Of a DNA stretch of 18,102 nt, positions 1 through 7,750 are shown in pieces. Below the pieces are notes generated by a model. That model was not told the DNA's origin. It saw only the letters and a list, made by a program, of their open reading frames with translations, and ran no database searches. The stretch's first letter is position 1; each line of letters starts with the position of its first letter. The position numbers were made by a program, and so were the translations under genes. The DNA is from Desulfobacteraceae bacterium (lineage in GTDB: Bacteria; Desulfobacterota; Desulfobacteria; Desulfobacterales; SURF-7). Where the stretch lies: assembly GCA_030618925.1 (NCBI GenBank), contig JAUXCK010000009.1, positions 1-18,102 on the forward strand, given 5' to 3'.

Positions 1-2521
1 CCTCAGCCGTCAGGTTGACTGGAAGATCTATCTCCATGATTAGCTGATCGTAATCCTTTTTCCATGATACTTTGATTTCTCCTCTCACGGTTTTTACCGA
101 GGCGGAAAGCTGGGTCAGATCGCCTGCGATGTGCGGCTTGATACGGGCCTTTTTCCAGCCGGGTTCCATGGGTGAAAGCCCGGCCAAAACACTATAAAAC
201 CAGGCATCGATAGATCCCAGCATGATGTGGTTATGGGAGTTCATGCCGGATCCTTCAAGCTTTTCCCATCGTTCCCAGAGCGTGGTGGCTCCTTCTTCGA
301 TCATATACCCGAACCCGGGATAGGTTCTCTGGGTTGCCACCTTAAAAGCCACATCTGCCAGACCGTTTTCCGTCAGGACATCAAAAAGGTACCGCGTTCC
401 GACGATACCGGTATCAACGTGGCAATCGCTCTGGCTGATTACCGCTGTTTTTAAATTTTCCAGGGCCTGTTGTTTCTGATCTTCCGGTACCATATCGAGA
501 TAAAGCGGCAGTGCCTGGGATGTTTGACTCATGTAAATACTCGAAAGAACCCCGTTTTTAACCGTTGCATATCTACCGTTTTCCAAGAATTGATTGTTAA
601 ATGCCTCTTTGATTCTATCGGACAATTCGTACAGGTCATTGAAATCCTGGATTTTATCCAGCGCTTTTGCCATGCGGGACAACAGCAAGGTGTCGTGGTA
701 GAAATACCAGGTCGAGGTGAGTTCGATGGGCGTCTTGGTGGGCAGGATCGAGCCGGGTGGACACCAGTCCCCGAATTTTCCCAGGGTTTTGATGATCAAA
801 TCGTCTGTACTGTTTTTCATGAATTCCACGTACCGTTTCATGCTGTCGAAGTGATCCGCCAGAATGCGGGTGTCCCCGGTGAACAGGTAACAGTACCAGG
901 CAATGGTGATGTAGGCGCTGCCCCAGGCAGGATCCGCCGGATAAATGGCCCAATACGCCGGGATCACGTCAGACAAGCTCCCGTCTTCTTTCTGGGCATG
1001 CCGGATATCATTCAGGTATTTTGTATAAAACGAAACCATGTGGAAATTGTAAAAGGACTCTTCTACCGCCAATTGGGCATCTCCCATCCAGCCCATGCGT
1101 TCATCACGCTGGGGGCAGTCGGTAGGAATGCTCATAAGATTGGAAAGCTGCCCCCAGTAGGTGTTTCGGTGAATGGTATTAATGAGTTGATTTGAGCAAT
1201 GCAGGTTACCAATATGTTCCACGTCCGAGTGAACAAATATCCCTTCGATTGTTTCCAGCTCGGGAATACCTGGATATCCCGTGATTTCAACATAACGAAA
1301 ACCATGATAGGTAAAGCGGGGTTCATACACCTCCTGGCCGAACCCCTTTAAAATATATATCTCCGTTGCTTCAGCATTTCTCAGGGTTTTACGGTGCAGG
1401 GTATTATCTTCATTCAACAATTCAGAGAATCGTAGTGTTACTTCGGTTCCAGCAGGACCTTCTACAAAAAGACGTACCCATCCGGTGAAGTTCTGGCCGA
1501 AATCATACACAGACACGCCTGGCTGAGGACGGTAGATCTCTTTGGGTTTCAATGTTTTTGTGGCACGAATGGGCGGCGAGGTCTGTGCGCTTAATGCCGG
1601 GCCATCGACTACATCGACCGGTTCCCAGGCCGAATCGTCGAACTCGAACGTGTCCCACCCCGGTATTTCCCGGCGGGCATCGTACTGTTCACCGTAATAC
1701 ATGCCGTTTTCCATGACCGGACCATAGGCAGTTTTCCAGTCGCCATCGGAAACGACAGTTTCCCTGCTTCCGTCCTCGTATTCCATGAACAGCTGGAAAA
1801 TGCCCCTGGGTTTCCCATATTCATACGCTTTAATATGTCTGCCGTTTCCGAGTGTCATTCCCACTGCGTTATTCCCGGCTATCAGCAGATCGGTAACGTC
1901 ATAAGTTGAATACAGAGCACATTGATTATAGTCGGTTTGGCCAGGATCGAGAAGGTGATCACCCACCTTACTGCCATTGAGTCTTAACTCGTAATACCCC
2001 AGGCCGCTGACGCAGCAGTGGGCATATTTGATATCGGATCGCGTAACGAACGGTTTCCGCAGATAAATGGCATGAAATTGAGAAAACAAGTTTGACACCC
2101 CGATCAGGCCAATATTGGACATAAAGCTCTTGGGTTCCTCCATGCTGAGCCATTTGGCTTCCCAATTCTCGCCACTGAAAAACCCGGTGGTAAAACTGCC
2201 GATCTCACTGAAAGCGCTGGCGGTATCCTCAGCATCCCACCATCGGACACACCAGAAATAACGAGTGTGATCAACTAAGGGGCTGCCCGCATATTCAATA
2301 TTTACCGTGTCATCGGATTCTACTTTCCCGCTATCCCACATGGTACCGGTCTCTTTTTCCAGGTTCTCCTTTTGTGTGGATACAAGAATCCAGTAGGCAA
2401 GTTGTTTTTGAGACTTTTTTGGGTGCTGAAGATGCCAGGAAAATCTGGGTTTATTCGTTTCGATTCCCATCGGATTTTCCAGGTATTCGCATCTCAAGTT
2501 GGTGGGCTGCGGTGTGGTCAT
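1..2521 (-). CDS. alpha-L-rhamnosidase, GH78 family (3' end beyond window)
   Basis: Glycoside hydrolase expected to cleave terminal alpha-L-rhamnose from oligo- or polysaccharides or glycosides. I translated the minus strand from ATG 2521 and found one open frame of 840 codons reaching the left edge, so the C-terminus is missing. The N-terminus has the family pattern TNLRCEYLENP..GI and KPRFSW. The catalytic (alpha/alpha)6 domain carries DCPQRDERMGWMGD at residues 468-481, with Glu474 the expected general acid, and EEGATTLWERWE at 742-753, with Glu750 the expected base. The last part, with GSIDAWFYSVLAGL and KARIKPH, is the C-terminal beta domain, so little should be missing. The start is supported by AAGGAAC just upstream; two in-frame ATGs at 2542 and 2548 are alternatives. 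I see no convincing signal peptide, so the enzyme may be cytoplasmic. It lies 65 bp behind deoR, probably in one operon. The family call is firm; the substrate is inference. Confidence 0.93.
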   Translation of the reverse strand, partial: MTTPQPTNLRCEYLENPMGIETNKPRFSWHLQHPKKSQKQLAYWILVSTQKENLEKETGTMWDSGKVESDDTVNIEYAGSPLVDHTRYFWCVRWWDAEDTASAFSEIGSFTTGFFSGENWEAKWLSMEEPKSFMSNIGLIGVSNLFSQFHAIYLRKPFVTRSDIKYAHCCVSGLGYYELRLNGSKVGDHLLDPGQTDYNQCALYSTYDVTDLLIAGNNAVGMTLGNGRHIKAYEYGKPRGIFQLFMEYEDGSRETVVSDGDWKTAYGPVMENGMYYGEQYDARREIPGWDTFEFDDSAWEPVDVVDGPALSAQTSPPIRATKTLKPKEIYRPQPGVSVYDFGQNFTGWVRLFVEGPAGTEVTLRFSELLNEDNTLHRKTLRNAEATEIYILKGFGQEVYEPRFTYHGFRYVEITGYPGIPELETIEGIFVHSDVEHIGNLHCSNQLINTIHRNTYWGQLSNLMSIPTDCPQRDERMGWMGDAQLAVEESFYNFHMVSFYTKYLNDIRHAQKEDGSLSDVIPAYWAIYPADPAWGSAYITIAWYCYLFTGDTRILADHFDSMKRYVEFMKNSTDDLIIKTLGKFGDWCPPGSILPTKTPIELTSTWYFYHDTLLLSRMAKALDKIQDFNDLYELSDRIKEAFNNQFLENGRYATVKNGVLSSIYMSQTSQALPLYLDMVPEDQKQQALENLKTAVISQSDCHVDTGIVGTRYLFDVLTENGLADVAFKVATQRTYPGFGYMIEEGATTLWERWEKLEGSGMNSHNHIMLGSIDAWFYSVLAGLSPMEPGWKKARIKPHIAGDLTQLSASVKTVRGEIKVSWKKDYDQLIMEIDLPVNLTAE

Positions 2522-2586
2522 GAGGTTCCTTTTTTTAAACATTTGCATCCCTCAAGGATAAAAAACGTTCATATATCGAGTGAAGG

Positions 2587-3375
2587 CTAGCAATGGGTTT
2601 CCGCTTCCACGGTCTGAACGTACACACCCAACTTTTCTAATGCTTGTTGGTGTTTTAGATCCAAACCGTTATCGGTTACGATTCGATCAATTGTCTCCCA
2701 ATCTGAGAATGTGATCAAAGATACGTTATTCCATTTGGAAGAATCAACCATGGCGACTCGTGTTTGTGCAATTTGAAGTAGCATTTTCTTAATATTCACT
2801 TCCTCCTCGTCTCCTTCTCCTAAACCAACAGGTACGCTCATACTTCGAGCGCCCACAAAGGCAGTGTTCAAATGTAGTTTCCCAATGTATTGAACGGCGC
2901 TATTTCCAACCAGGGAAGCAGAATCATGCTTTATCTTGCCTCCTGGCATGATAATCTGAATATGCTTTTCCTCAATCAACTCATTGGCAACGGCGACACA
3001 GTTCGTGACAATGGTCAGGTGTCTCCTCTCTTTTAGAAACGAAGTCATGGCTAAAACGGTTGAACTTGCATCCAGACCGATGATATCACCATCCTGGACC
3101 TGTGATGCCGCGGCCTTTCCTATCGCTTTTTTTTGAGCTGTGTGAATTCGAAGTCTCTCCACCAAGGGTGAAACCGGTTGCTTTTGTACCAACATCACAC
3201 TTCCGTGGGTCCGAATCACCTGTTTCCGATCCATCAGGGCTTGCAGATCCAATCGAATGGTGGCATCAGATACCTGAAAACGCGAAGATAGCTCTTTTAC
3301 CGAGCAGGTCTCATGCTTTCCTATTAATTCAAGAATTTGTCGACGGCGAGCTTCCCGGTATTTGTCAGTTTTCAT
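2587..3375 (-). CDS. DeoR/GlpR-family transcriptional regulator
   Basis: 262 residues, the usual length for DeoR/GlpR sugar-phosphate-responsive repressors. The N-terminal winged helix-turn-helix covers residues 5-57 (RRRQILELI, VKELSSRFQVSDATIRLDL, RTHGSVML). The C-terminal sensor domain, a fold related to ribose-5-phosphate isomerase, shows IGLDASSTV, VTNCVAVANEL, PGGKIK, NTAFVGARSM and MVDSSKW in the expected order. These proteins bind a phosphorylated sugar intermediate that releases DNA. Between rhaA-lutABC and a rhamnosidase gene, the likely inducer is a rhamnose-derived phosphate such as L-rhamnulose-1-phosphate; this is inference. The ATG at 3375 has no clear Shine-Dalgarno sequence, its leader being A/T only. 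The start is chosen because the protein begins at the family's usual place, a few residues before the helix-turn-helix. A sigma70-like promoter with a palindrome over the -10 lies upstream, so autoregulation is plausible. Confidence 0.93.
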   Translation of the reverse strand: MKTDKYREARRRQILELIGKHETCSVKELSSRFQVSDATIRLDLQALMDRKQVIRTHGSVMLVQKQPVSPLVERLRIHTAQKKAIGKAAASQVQDGDIIGLDASSTVLAMTSFLKERRHLTIVTNCVAVANELIEEKHIQIIMPGGKIKHDSASLVGNSAVQYIGKLHLNTAFVGARSMSVPVGLGEGDEEEVNIKKMLLQIAQTRVAMVDSSKWNNVSLITFSDWETIDRIVTDNGLDLKHQQALEKLGVYVQTVEAETHC

Positions 3376-3419
3376 TTTTGTTTTAATTAATTAAGACGGT
3401 TTAAATTAACGTTTTAATA

Positions 3420-3449
3420 ATTATTAGTATCAAAATGAAAATATGTCAA
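3420..3449 (-). promoter_or_regulatory. candidate promoter of deoR-GH78 with palindromic operator-like -10 region
   Basis: On the minus strand a perfect -35 TTGACA (3444-3449) is followed after 18 bp by AATAAT (3420-3425), which matches the -10 consensus at 5 of 6 bases. The -10 lies inside the perfect 12-bp palindrome TAATAATTATTA at 3415-3426. A second palindrome, TTAATTAATTAA, lies at 3383-3394 between promoter and start codon. The whole gap is very AT-rich, so chance palindromes are possible. The promoter boxes are seen directly; the operator role is inference. Confidence 0.6.
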
Positions 3450-3503
3450 CTCTAAAATTGGTGTTTTTGTATGAATTTTGTTTTTGGATGAATAGTCTTT
3501 AAA

Positions 3504-4166
3504 CTACCGGATTACCAGAATAATCAGCTTTTTGGGTCCGTGAACGCCATGGGCAAGAATCAGTTCGATGTCAGCTGTTTTTGACGGTCCTGAAATCAGG
3601 ACAACGTTGGTTGGTATCCGTGTCGACCAGCCTGCTTTCATCACGGCCTCGGTAAAACTCGAAAAAATGGTTTCCACTTTAACGAGAGCAATATGAATGG
3701 GAGGTACCAGGGACATCAGCCTGGGTTCATGCTCATCCGGGCATAGAATCAAAGCGCCGGTTTCCGATATTCCGCCAAAAGACGTGGTAATGGCGGCATC
3801 GAGTTCAAAGAGGCGTTGTTTGAATGCCTCAATGCTCAATTCATAGGGTATCAGCGCCGGCAGTTTTACCTTTCCGGAATCGACAGCCTGTTTCAGAATA
3901 CTCCCCGGTTCAGCCCCGGGTCCATATAAGAGGGTCCGGATTTGATATTTTTCTATTATACCGGCCAAATCACCTATCCACTTTTCCTTAGTGGTGATGA
4001 GAACTTCACTGTTAACAGCCTCCTGATTGATTTTGAACTGCTCAATGCGATTATCCGAATCCGGATCAGATTTCAGAATTGGCGCTAACCTTTCACCTGG
4101 CTGGTTGATACCTAAACTGGTCTTTCTCAATCTAGACAGTATCTGATCGCGCGCGCTTTTATTCAT
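3504..4166 (-). CDS. lutC: LutC-type lactate utilisation protein (LUD domain)
   Basis: 220-residue LUD (DUF162) domain protein, third member of the LutABC (LldEFG/YkgEFG) iron-sulfur complex that oxidises L-lactate to pyruvate. Family signatures seen are GGISETGALIL (131-141), SLVPPIH (152-158), GPSKTADIE (193-201) and HGVHGP (206-211) near the C-terminus. The start is set at ATG 4166 (MNKSARDQIL). GGAGTG stands directly before it, and this start overlaps the lutB stop codon by 8 bp, as expected for translational coupling. An ATG 18 bp upstream (4184) keeps the frame open but has poorer context. LutC carries no iron-sulfur ligands here, as in the family, and works with LutA and LutB in the cytoplasm. 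It is the last gene of the tight cluster; a 128-bp AT-rich gap separates it from deoR. Confidence 0.93.
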   Translation of the reverse strand: MNKSARDQILSRLRKTSLGINQPGERLAPILKSDPDSDNRIEQFKINQEAVNSEVLITTKEKWIGDLAGIIEKYQIRTLLYGPGAEPGSILKQAVDSGKVKLPALIPYELSIEAFKQRLFELDAAITTSFGGISETGALILCPDEHEPRLMSLVPPIHIALVKVETIFSSFTEAVMKAGWSTRIPTNVVLISGPSKTADIELILAHGVHGPKKLIILVIR

Positions 4167-5580
4167 CTGACACTCCGTTTTCATCAGCCAGATCGAGCAT
4201 CGATTTGCGAGCGAATTTTGGCAGTGTTCTACAGGAGGTCCATGCTTTTAAAGGACCTATGCCTTTGAGCTGTTTTCCGAAAGCCGCTGCAGCTTTTCCA
4301 GACAGTCTGTTTAAGACTGCATGACGATTAATCAGCTTCCAGGCTTTCCAGGCGGACATTTCGGACAAAGCTCTTTTGGTACCTGCACCTTCGACGGATC
4401 CCTTATTCGACATGCTTTCATTCCGTAATCGGCGGATCAAATCCGGGATAGGGATTTTCACCGGACACACCTCTTCACAAGCGTTACAAAGACTGGAAGC
4501 ATTAATCAGGTCGTTTGTGTTTTTCAATCCTTCTATTTGCGGTGTCAGAATTGTACCGATCGGGCCGGGATATACAAAACCGTATGCATGACCGCCAATT
4601 CGGGTGTAAACCGGGCAGTGGCTCAAACAGGTCCCACAGCGGATGCATTGCAGGGTTTGACGTAGTTGGGGATCGGCCAGTATCTTTGAGCGTTTATTAT
4701 CCAGAATGATTAGGTGTATTTCCCGTGGGCCGTCTTTTTCACCGGGTTTTCGGGGCGATGTAATCATGTTGACATAGGTGGTAATCGGCTGACCGGTAGC
4801 TGAACCGGTCAGAAGTCTCATCAGGGGCGGAACATCCACCAGTTTCTCCACCACCTTTTCCAGTCCCATCACCGCAATGTGCACCGGAGGCAGGGTGGTG
4901 CACATGCGGCCGTTTCCTTCGTTTTCCACCAGGCATAGGGTGCCTGTTTCAGCTACTGCCATGTTTACGCCGCTTATACCAATTTCGGCTTCGAAGAATT
5001 TCTGCCGCAGGATTTTTCTGGCAATGGCGTTCAGTTCTTCAACTTCTTCTGTGTATGGTGTATCCGGAATTTTCTTATGAAACAGATCGGCAATTTCGGC
5101 TTTGTTCTTATGGATTGCCGGAACAATAATATGAGAAGGTGTTTCGCCGGCCAGCTGGATGATGAATTCTCCCAGGTCTGTCTCAATGGGATCGACGCCA
5201 TGATCTGCAAGAAAGCTGTTCAGATGCATCTCTTCGGACACCATGGATTTCCCTTTTACCAGGCGTGAACTCCCATGTTGATTGATCACATCCAAAACGA
5301 TCTGATTGGCATCGTCGACCGTTTCCGCCCAGTGAACCCGGATACCGTTTGCCGTGCATTTCTCTTCCAGCTGCACCAGGAGTTCAGGAAGTTTATCCAG
5401 ACTGCGCTGCCTGATGGACTGTCCCAGTTTTCTGAGCGTTTCAAATTCCGATTTATCGGAAAAAAGAGCAGCCCGCGTTTGCTTCATGGTATCCATGGAA
5501 AATCGCAGATTTCTCCTCAGCTGCCCGTTATCTATGAACCGGGACACATTTTTCTGCAGGCTAAACGTTTTTTTAACCAT
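4159..5580 (-). CDS. lutB: LutB-type lactate oxidation iron-sulfur protein
   Basis: 473 residues, close to the usual LutB length. An N-terminal LUD domain (about 60-300, with LVKGKSMVSEEMHLN, ETGTLCLVENEGNGR and LPPVHIAVMGLEKVV) is followed by two [4Fe-4S] ferredoxin-type motifs. CIRCGTCLSHCP has Cys 312, 315, 318 and 322; CNACEEVCP has Cys 365, 368 and 372, and these two motifs may share ligands as in dicluster ferredoxins. LutB passes electrons in L-lactate oxidation to pyruvate together with LutA and LutC. The start is set at ATG 5580 (MVKKTFSLQ). The frame stays open further upstream to 5649, but those 23 residues are antisense-like filler inside lutA, whereas 5580 has a GGGAG Shine-Dalgarno sequence and an 8-bp overlap with the lutA stop. 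The C-terminus overlaps lutC by the same 8 bp. Confidence 0.94.
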   Translation of the reverse strand: MVKKTFSLQKNVSRFIDNGQLRRNLRFSMDTMKQTRAALFSDKSEFETLRKLGQSIRQRSLDKLPELLVQLEEKCTANGIRVHWAETVDDANQIVLDVINQHGSSRLVKGKSMVSEEMHLNSFLADHGVDPIETDLGEFIIQLAGETPSHIIVPAIHKNKAEIADLFHKKIPDTPYTEEVEELNAIARKILRQKFFEAEIGISGVNMAVAETGTLCLVENEGNGRMCTTLPPVHIAVMGLEKVVEKLVDVPPLMRLLTGSATGQPITTYVNMITSPRKPGEKDGPREIHLIILDNKRSKILADPQLRQTLQCIRCGTCLSHCPVYTRIGGHAYGFVYPGPIGTILTPQIEGLKNTNDLINASSLCNACEEVCPVKIPIPDLIRRLRNESMSNKGSVEGAGTKRALSEMSAWKAWKLINRHAVLNRLSGKAAAAFGKQLKGIGPLKAWTSCRTLPKFARKSMLDLADENGVSDE

Positions 5581-6325
5581 GGGTACGCTCCCAGAGAAAC
5601 TCGGCAATGTGCTGGCCTGCGATGTCCAGATTCCGGTATTCGATGGCACCGGTGATATTCATCAGGCAGCCGCAGTCGCCGCTGATAACTTTTTTAGTGC
5701 CGGTCTGCCTGATATCCTCAACTTTGTCTATTACCATGGCAGATGATATCTCCGGCTGTTTGACAGAAAACGTTCCGCCGAATCCACAGCATTCGTCTTC
5801 TCTACTGAGCTCTATCAGTTCAACATTGGACAGCTGCCGCAGCAGGGATTTTGAATCCTGGATCACACCCATTTCCCTGTTGGCATGACAGGATGAATGC
5901 CAGGTGATTTTGACCGGTTCTCCCTTGTCTTCCAGGCGGATCTGCAGTACCCGAACCAGAAATTCAGTAAGTTCGAATACCCTGTCTGAAAAGCGAAGCA
6001 TTTCCTGGTATTCCGGGCTGTCGGCGAAAAGTTTGGGATAGTGGTGCCTCATCATACCGGCACAGGATCCTGAAGGTATAATGATCGGATAATTTTTGCC
6101 GAATTGTTTCAGCTGGTGTCTGGCTACATCCCGGGCTTCTTCAGGGAACCCGGAGTTATAGGCGGGCTGTCCGCAGCATGTTTGTTTCCTGGGAAATACA
6201 ACCTCGACACCCTCGCGCTCTATTAAACTGATTCCAGCCATTCCGGCTTCAGGATACAACATATTGACCAGACAGGTTCCGAAATAGTAGACCCGTTCCG
6301 GTTTCTCAGGATAATCTCTTTTCAT
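5573..6325 (-). CDS. lutA: LutA-type lactate oxidation protein (CCG-domain)
   Basis: 250 residues, the usual length of LutA/YkgE proteins. It has two cysteine-rich CCG domains of the kind found in heterodisulfide reductase subunit B and glycolate oxidase GlcF: Cys18 with CCGQPAYNSG (Cys50-Cys51) and SGSC (Cys88), then SSCH (Cys146) with CCGFGGTFSVK (Cys179-Cys180) and GDCGC (Cys218, Cys220). These ligate iron-sulfur clusters of the lactate-oxidising LutABC complex. The ATG at 6325 follows an A/T-rich leader without a strong Shine-Dalgarno sequence. It lies 70 bp behind the stop of rhaA on the same strand, so co-transcription with rhaA is likely. This links lactate oxidation to rhamnose breakdown, whose three-carbon by-product is L-lactaldehyde/L-lactate. 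Confidence 0.95.
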   Translation of the reverse strand: MKRDYPEKPERVYYFGTCLVNMLYPEAGMAGISLIEREGVEVVFPRKQTCCGQPAYNSGFPEEARDVARHQLKQFGKNYPIIIPSGSCAGMMRHHYPKLFADSPEYQEMLRFSDRVFELTEFLVRVLQIRLEDKGEPVKITWHSSCHANREMGVIQDSKSLLRQLSNVELIELSREDECCGFGGTFSVKQPEISSAMVIDKVEDIRQTGTKKVISGDCGCLMNITGAIEYRNLDIAGQHIAEFLWERTHG

Positions 6326-6395
6326 ATGCTTTAAAAAAAATCTTTTTAATTCGGCAGCGAAAGCCTTCTGCTCTCATTAATAAGCAGGCCAGGTG

Positions 6396-7670
6396 CTACC
6401 CCCGTCTGGATAATATCCGTTTTTCGTACTCTTTAATCTTATCCATAAAGCTTATTCCCACGGGGACGCCTTGCTGCGCACAGAAATGATCCCACACCGC
6501 GCCAAAGGGAAGTCCCTTGAGCTCTTCCAGCAAGCCCAGACGAGTGGTATAATCGCCGGTGGCTTCCAGATTGCGCATTTGCTCGATTGGCTCAAGTAGA
6601 GCCATCAGCAAAGCGCGCTGGGTGTTTCGCGCGCCGATGACCCACGCGGCCACCCGGTTGATGCTGGCATCGAAAAAATCCAGCCCGATATGCACACGGT
6701 TCAGATAATCGCCGCGCACAATCTCCTGGGCAATGGCCTGTAATTCATCGGTCAGGGTAACAACATGGTCGCTGTCCCAGCGCACGCCCCGGCTAATGTG
6801 GAGCATAATCTCGTCTACGTAAGTTAACACGGATGAAATCTTGTCTGAAATTACTTCAGTGGGGTGAAAGTGACCAGCGTCTAGACAGAGCAATATATTA
6901 TTGGCGATAGCATAGCCCATATAAAACTCGTGTGAACCAACCACGTAACTTTCTGAGCCGAGGCCAAATAATTTACATTCTACTGCATCGAGGTTGTGCT
7001 GCGGGTCAATATCTTCAGCAAAGATTTTGTCAAGAGAGTCTTTTAGTAAGAGGCGCGGGGTTTTACGGTCAACGGGTGTATCTTTGTAACCGTCGGGAAT
7101 CCAAACGTTGGTGACGGCCGGACTGCCCAACTCACGTCCAAAATACTCCCCAATCTTCCGCGAGGCAATGCAATGTTCTATCCAGAAATTACGCACGCCT
7201 TCGTCGGTGTGGGCCAGAGTAAAACCGCTATCAGCCAGGGAGTGCGAGAAACAAGTGGGGTTAAAATCAACGCCGTGCCTGTTTTCTTTGGCCCAAGCCA
7301 CCCAGCCTGCAAAATGTTTGGGCTGGATCTCGTTGCGCTCAACCTTTTTATCGGTTTCCAGGTAGATGGCGTGCAGGTTGAGGCGATGGTTACCGGGTAT
7401 AAGGCTATAGGCTTTGTCTAAATCCTGGCGCAAATCGCCGGCAGTACGGGCTTTGCCGGGATAGTTCCCTGTAGCAAAAATGCCGCCGCTCAGATCACGA
7501 TCCGGGTCTTCAAAGCCAACAACATCATCGCCCTGCCAGCAATGCAGGCTAATAGGGATCTGTACAAGGGTTTCCATCGCCATATCGGTATCCACGTTAA
7601 GCCTGTTATACCGTTCTTTGGCTATAGCGTAGGCATCTCGAATTTGTTTGTCTGGGGGTTGGTTAGTCAT
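6396..7670 (-). CDS. rhaA: L-rhamnose isomerase
   Basis: 424 residues, close to the 419 of Escherichia coli RhaA, and recognisably similar along its whole length. RhaA converts L-rhamnose to L-rhamnulose in the cytoplasm with a divalent metal (Mn). Conserved blocks in order are SLHCWQGDDVVGFE, GGIFATGNYPGKART, LNLHAIYLE, FNPTCFSH, VWIPDGYKD, DAVECKLFGLGSESYVVGS, CLDAGHFHPTEVISDKIS, RGVRWDSDHVV, HIGLDFFDASINR and the C-terminal EYEKRILSRRG. The metal ligands known for the family (Glu, Asp and His of the ECKLFG, LDAGHFHP, WDSDH and LDFFDAS blocks) are all present. ATG 7670 (MTNQPPDKQ) is chosen because the E. coli protein begins there. The frame stays open to an upstream ATG (7736), but those residues would be read from the promoter region and look non-coding. 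No rhamnulokinase or aldolase gene lies beside it. Confidence 0.97.
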   Translation of the reverse strand: MTNQPPDKQIRDAYAIAKERYNRLNVDTDMAMETLVQIPISLHCWQGDDVVGFEDPDRDLSGGIFATGNYPGKARTAGDLRQDLDKAYSLIPGNHRLNLHAIYLETDKKVERNEIQPKHFAGWVAWAKENRHGVDFNPTCFSHSLADSGFTLAHTDEGVRNFWIEHCIASRKIGEYFGRELGSPAVTNVWIPDGYKDTPVDRKTPRLLLKDSLDKIFAEDIDPQHNLDAVECKLFGLGSESYVVGSHEFYMGYAIANNILLCLDAGHFHPTEVISDKISSVLTYVDEIMLHISRGVRWDSDHVVTLTDELQAIAQEIVRGDYLNRVHIGLDFFDASINRVAAWVIGARNTQRALLMALLEPIEQMRNLEATGDYTTRLGLLEELKGLPFGAVWDHFCAQQGVPVGISFMDKIKEYEKRILSRRG

Positions 7671-7683
7671 AGTTTTCCATGTA

Positions 7684-7737
7684 GTTGCATAAAAATGAAT
7701 GAAAAAAGAGAAGTAAAATGTCAACTTTTTATGCAAC
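7684..7737. promoter_or_regulatory. 12+12 bp inverted repeat around a TTGACA box upstream of rhaA
   Basis: GTTGCATAAAAA at 7684-7695 is repeated exactly, inverted, as TTTTTATGCAAC at 7726-7737, with 30 bp between. The half-site centres are 42 bp apart, about four helical turns, so both would face the same side of the DNA. A perfect minus-strand -35 box TTGACA lies between them at 7719-7724; the matching -10 is weak. The element occupies most of the 80-bp gap between the CoA-transferase stop and the rhaA start. It could be a regulator binding site for the rha-lut operon, with the nearby DeoR protein as candidate, or an RNA hairpin. The repeat is seen directly; its role is inference. Confidence 0.6.
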
Positions 7738-7750
7738 GCCGGGGTTTAAT

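Noticed and set aside
470..1195. 241-codon open frame on the plus strand
   Set aside because: It lies antisense inside the well-supported GH78 gene. Its translation is rich in His, Arg, Phe and Gln with no family pattern, typical of a shadow frame.
5581..5649. Longer lutB N-terminus
   Set aside because: These codons lie inside lutA in another frame. The ATG at 5580 has a ribosome binding site and matches the usual LutB start.
7671..7736. Longer rhaA N-terminus
   Set aside because: The extra residues would be read from the inverted-repeat/promoter region and have no counterpart in known RhaA.
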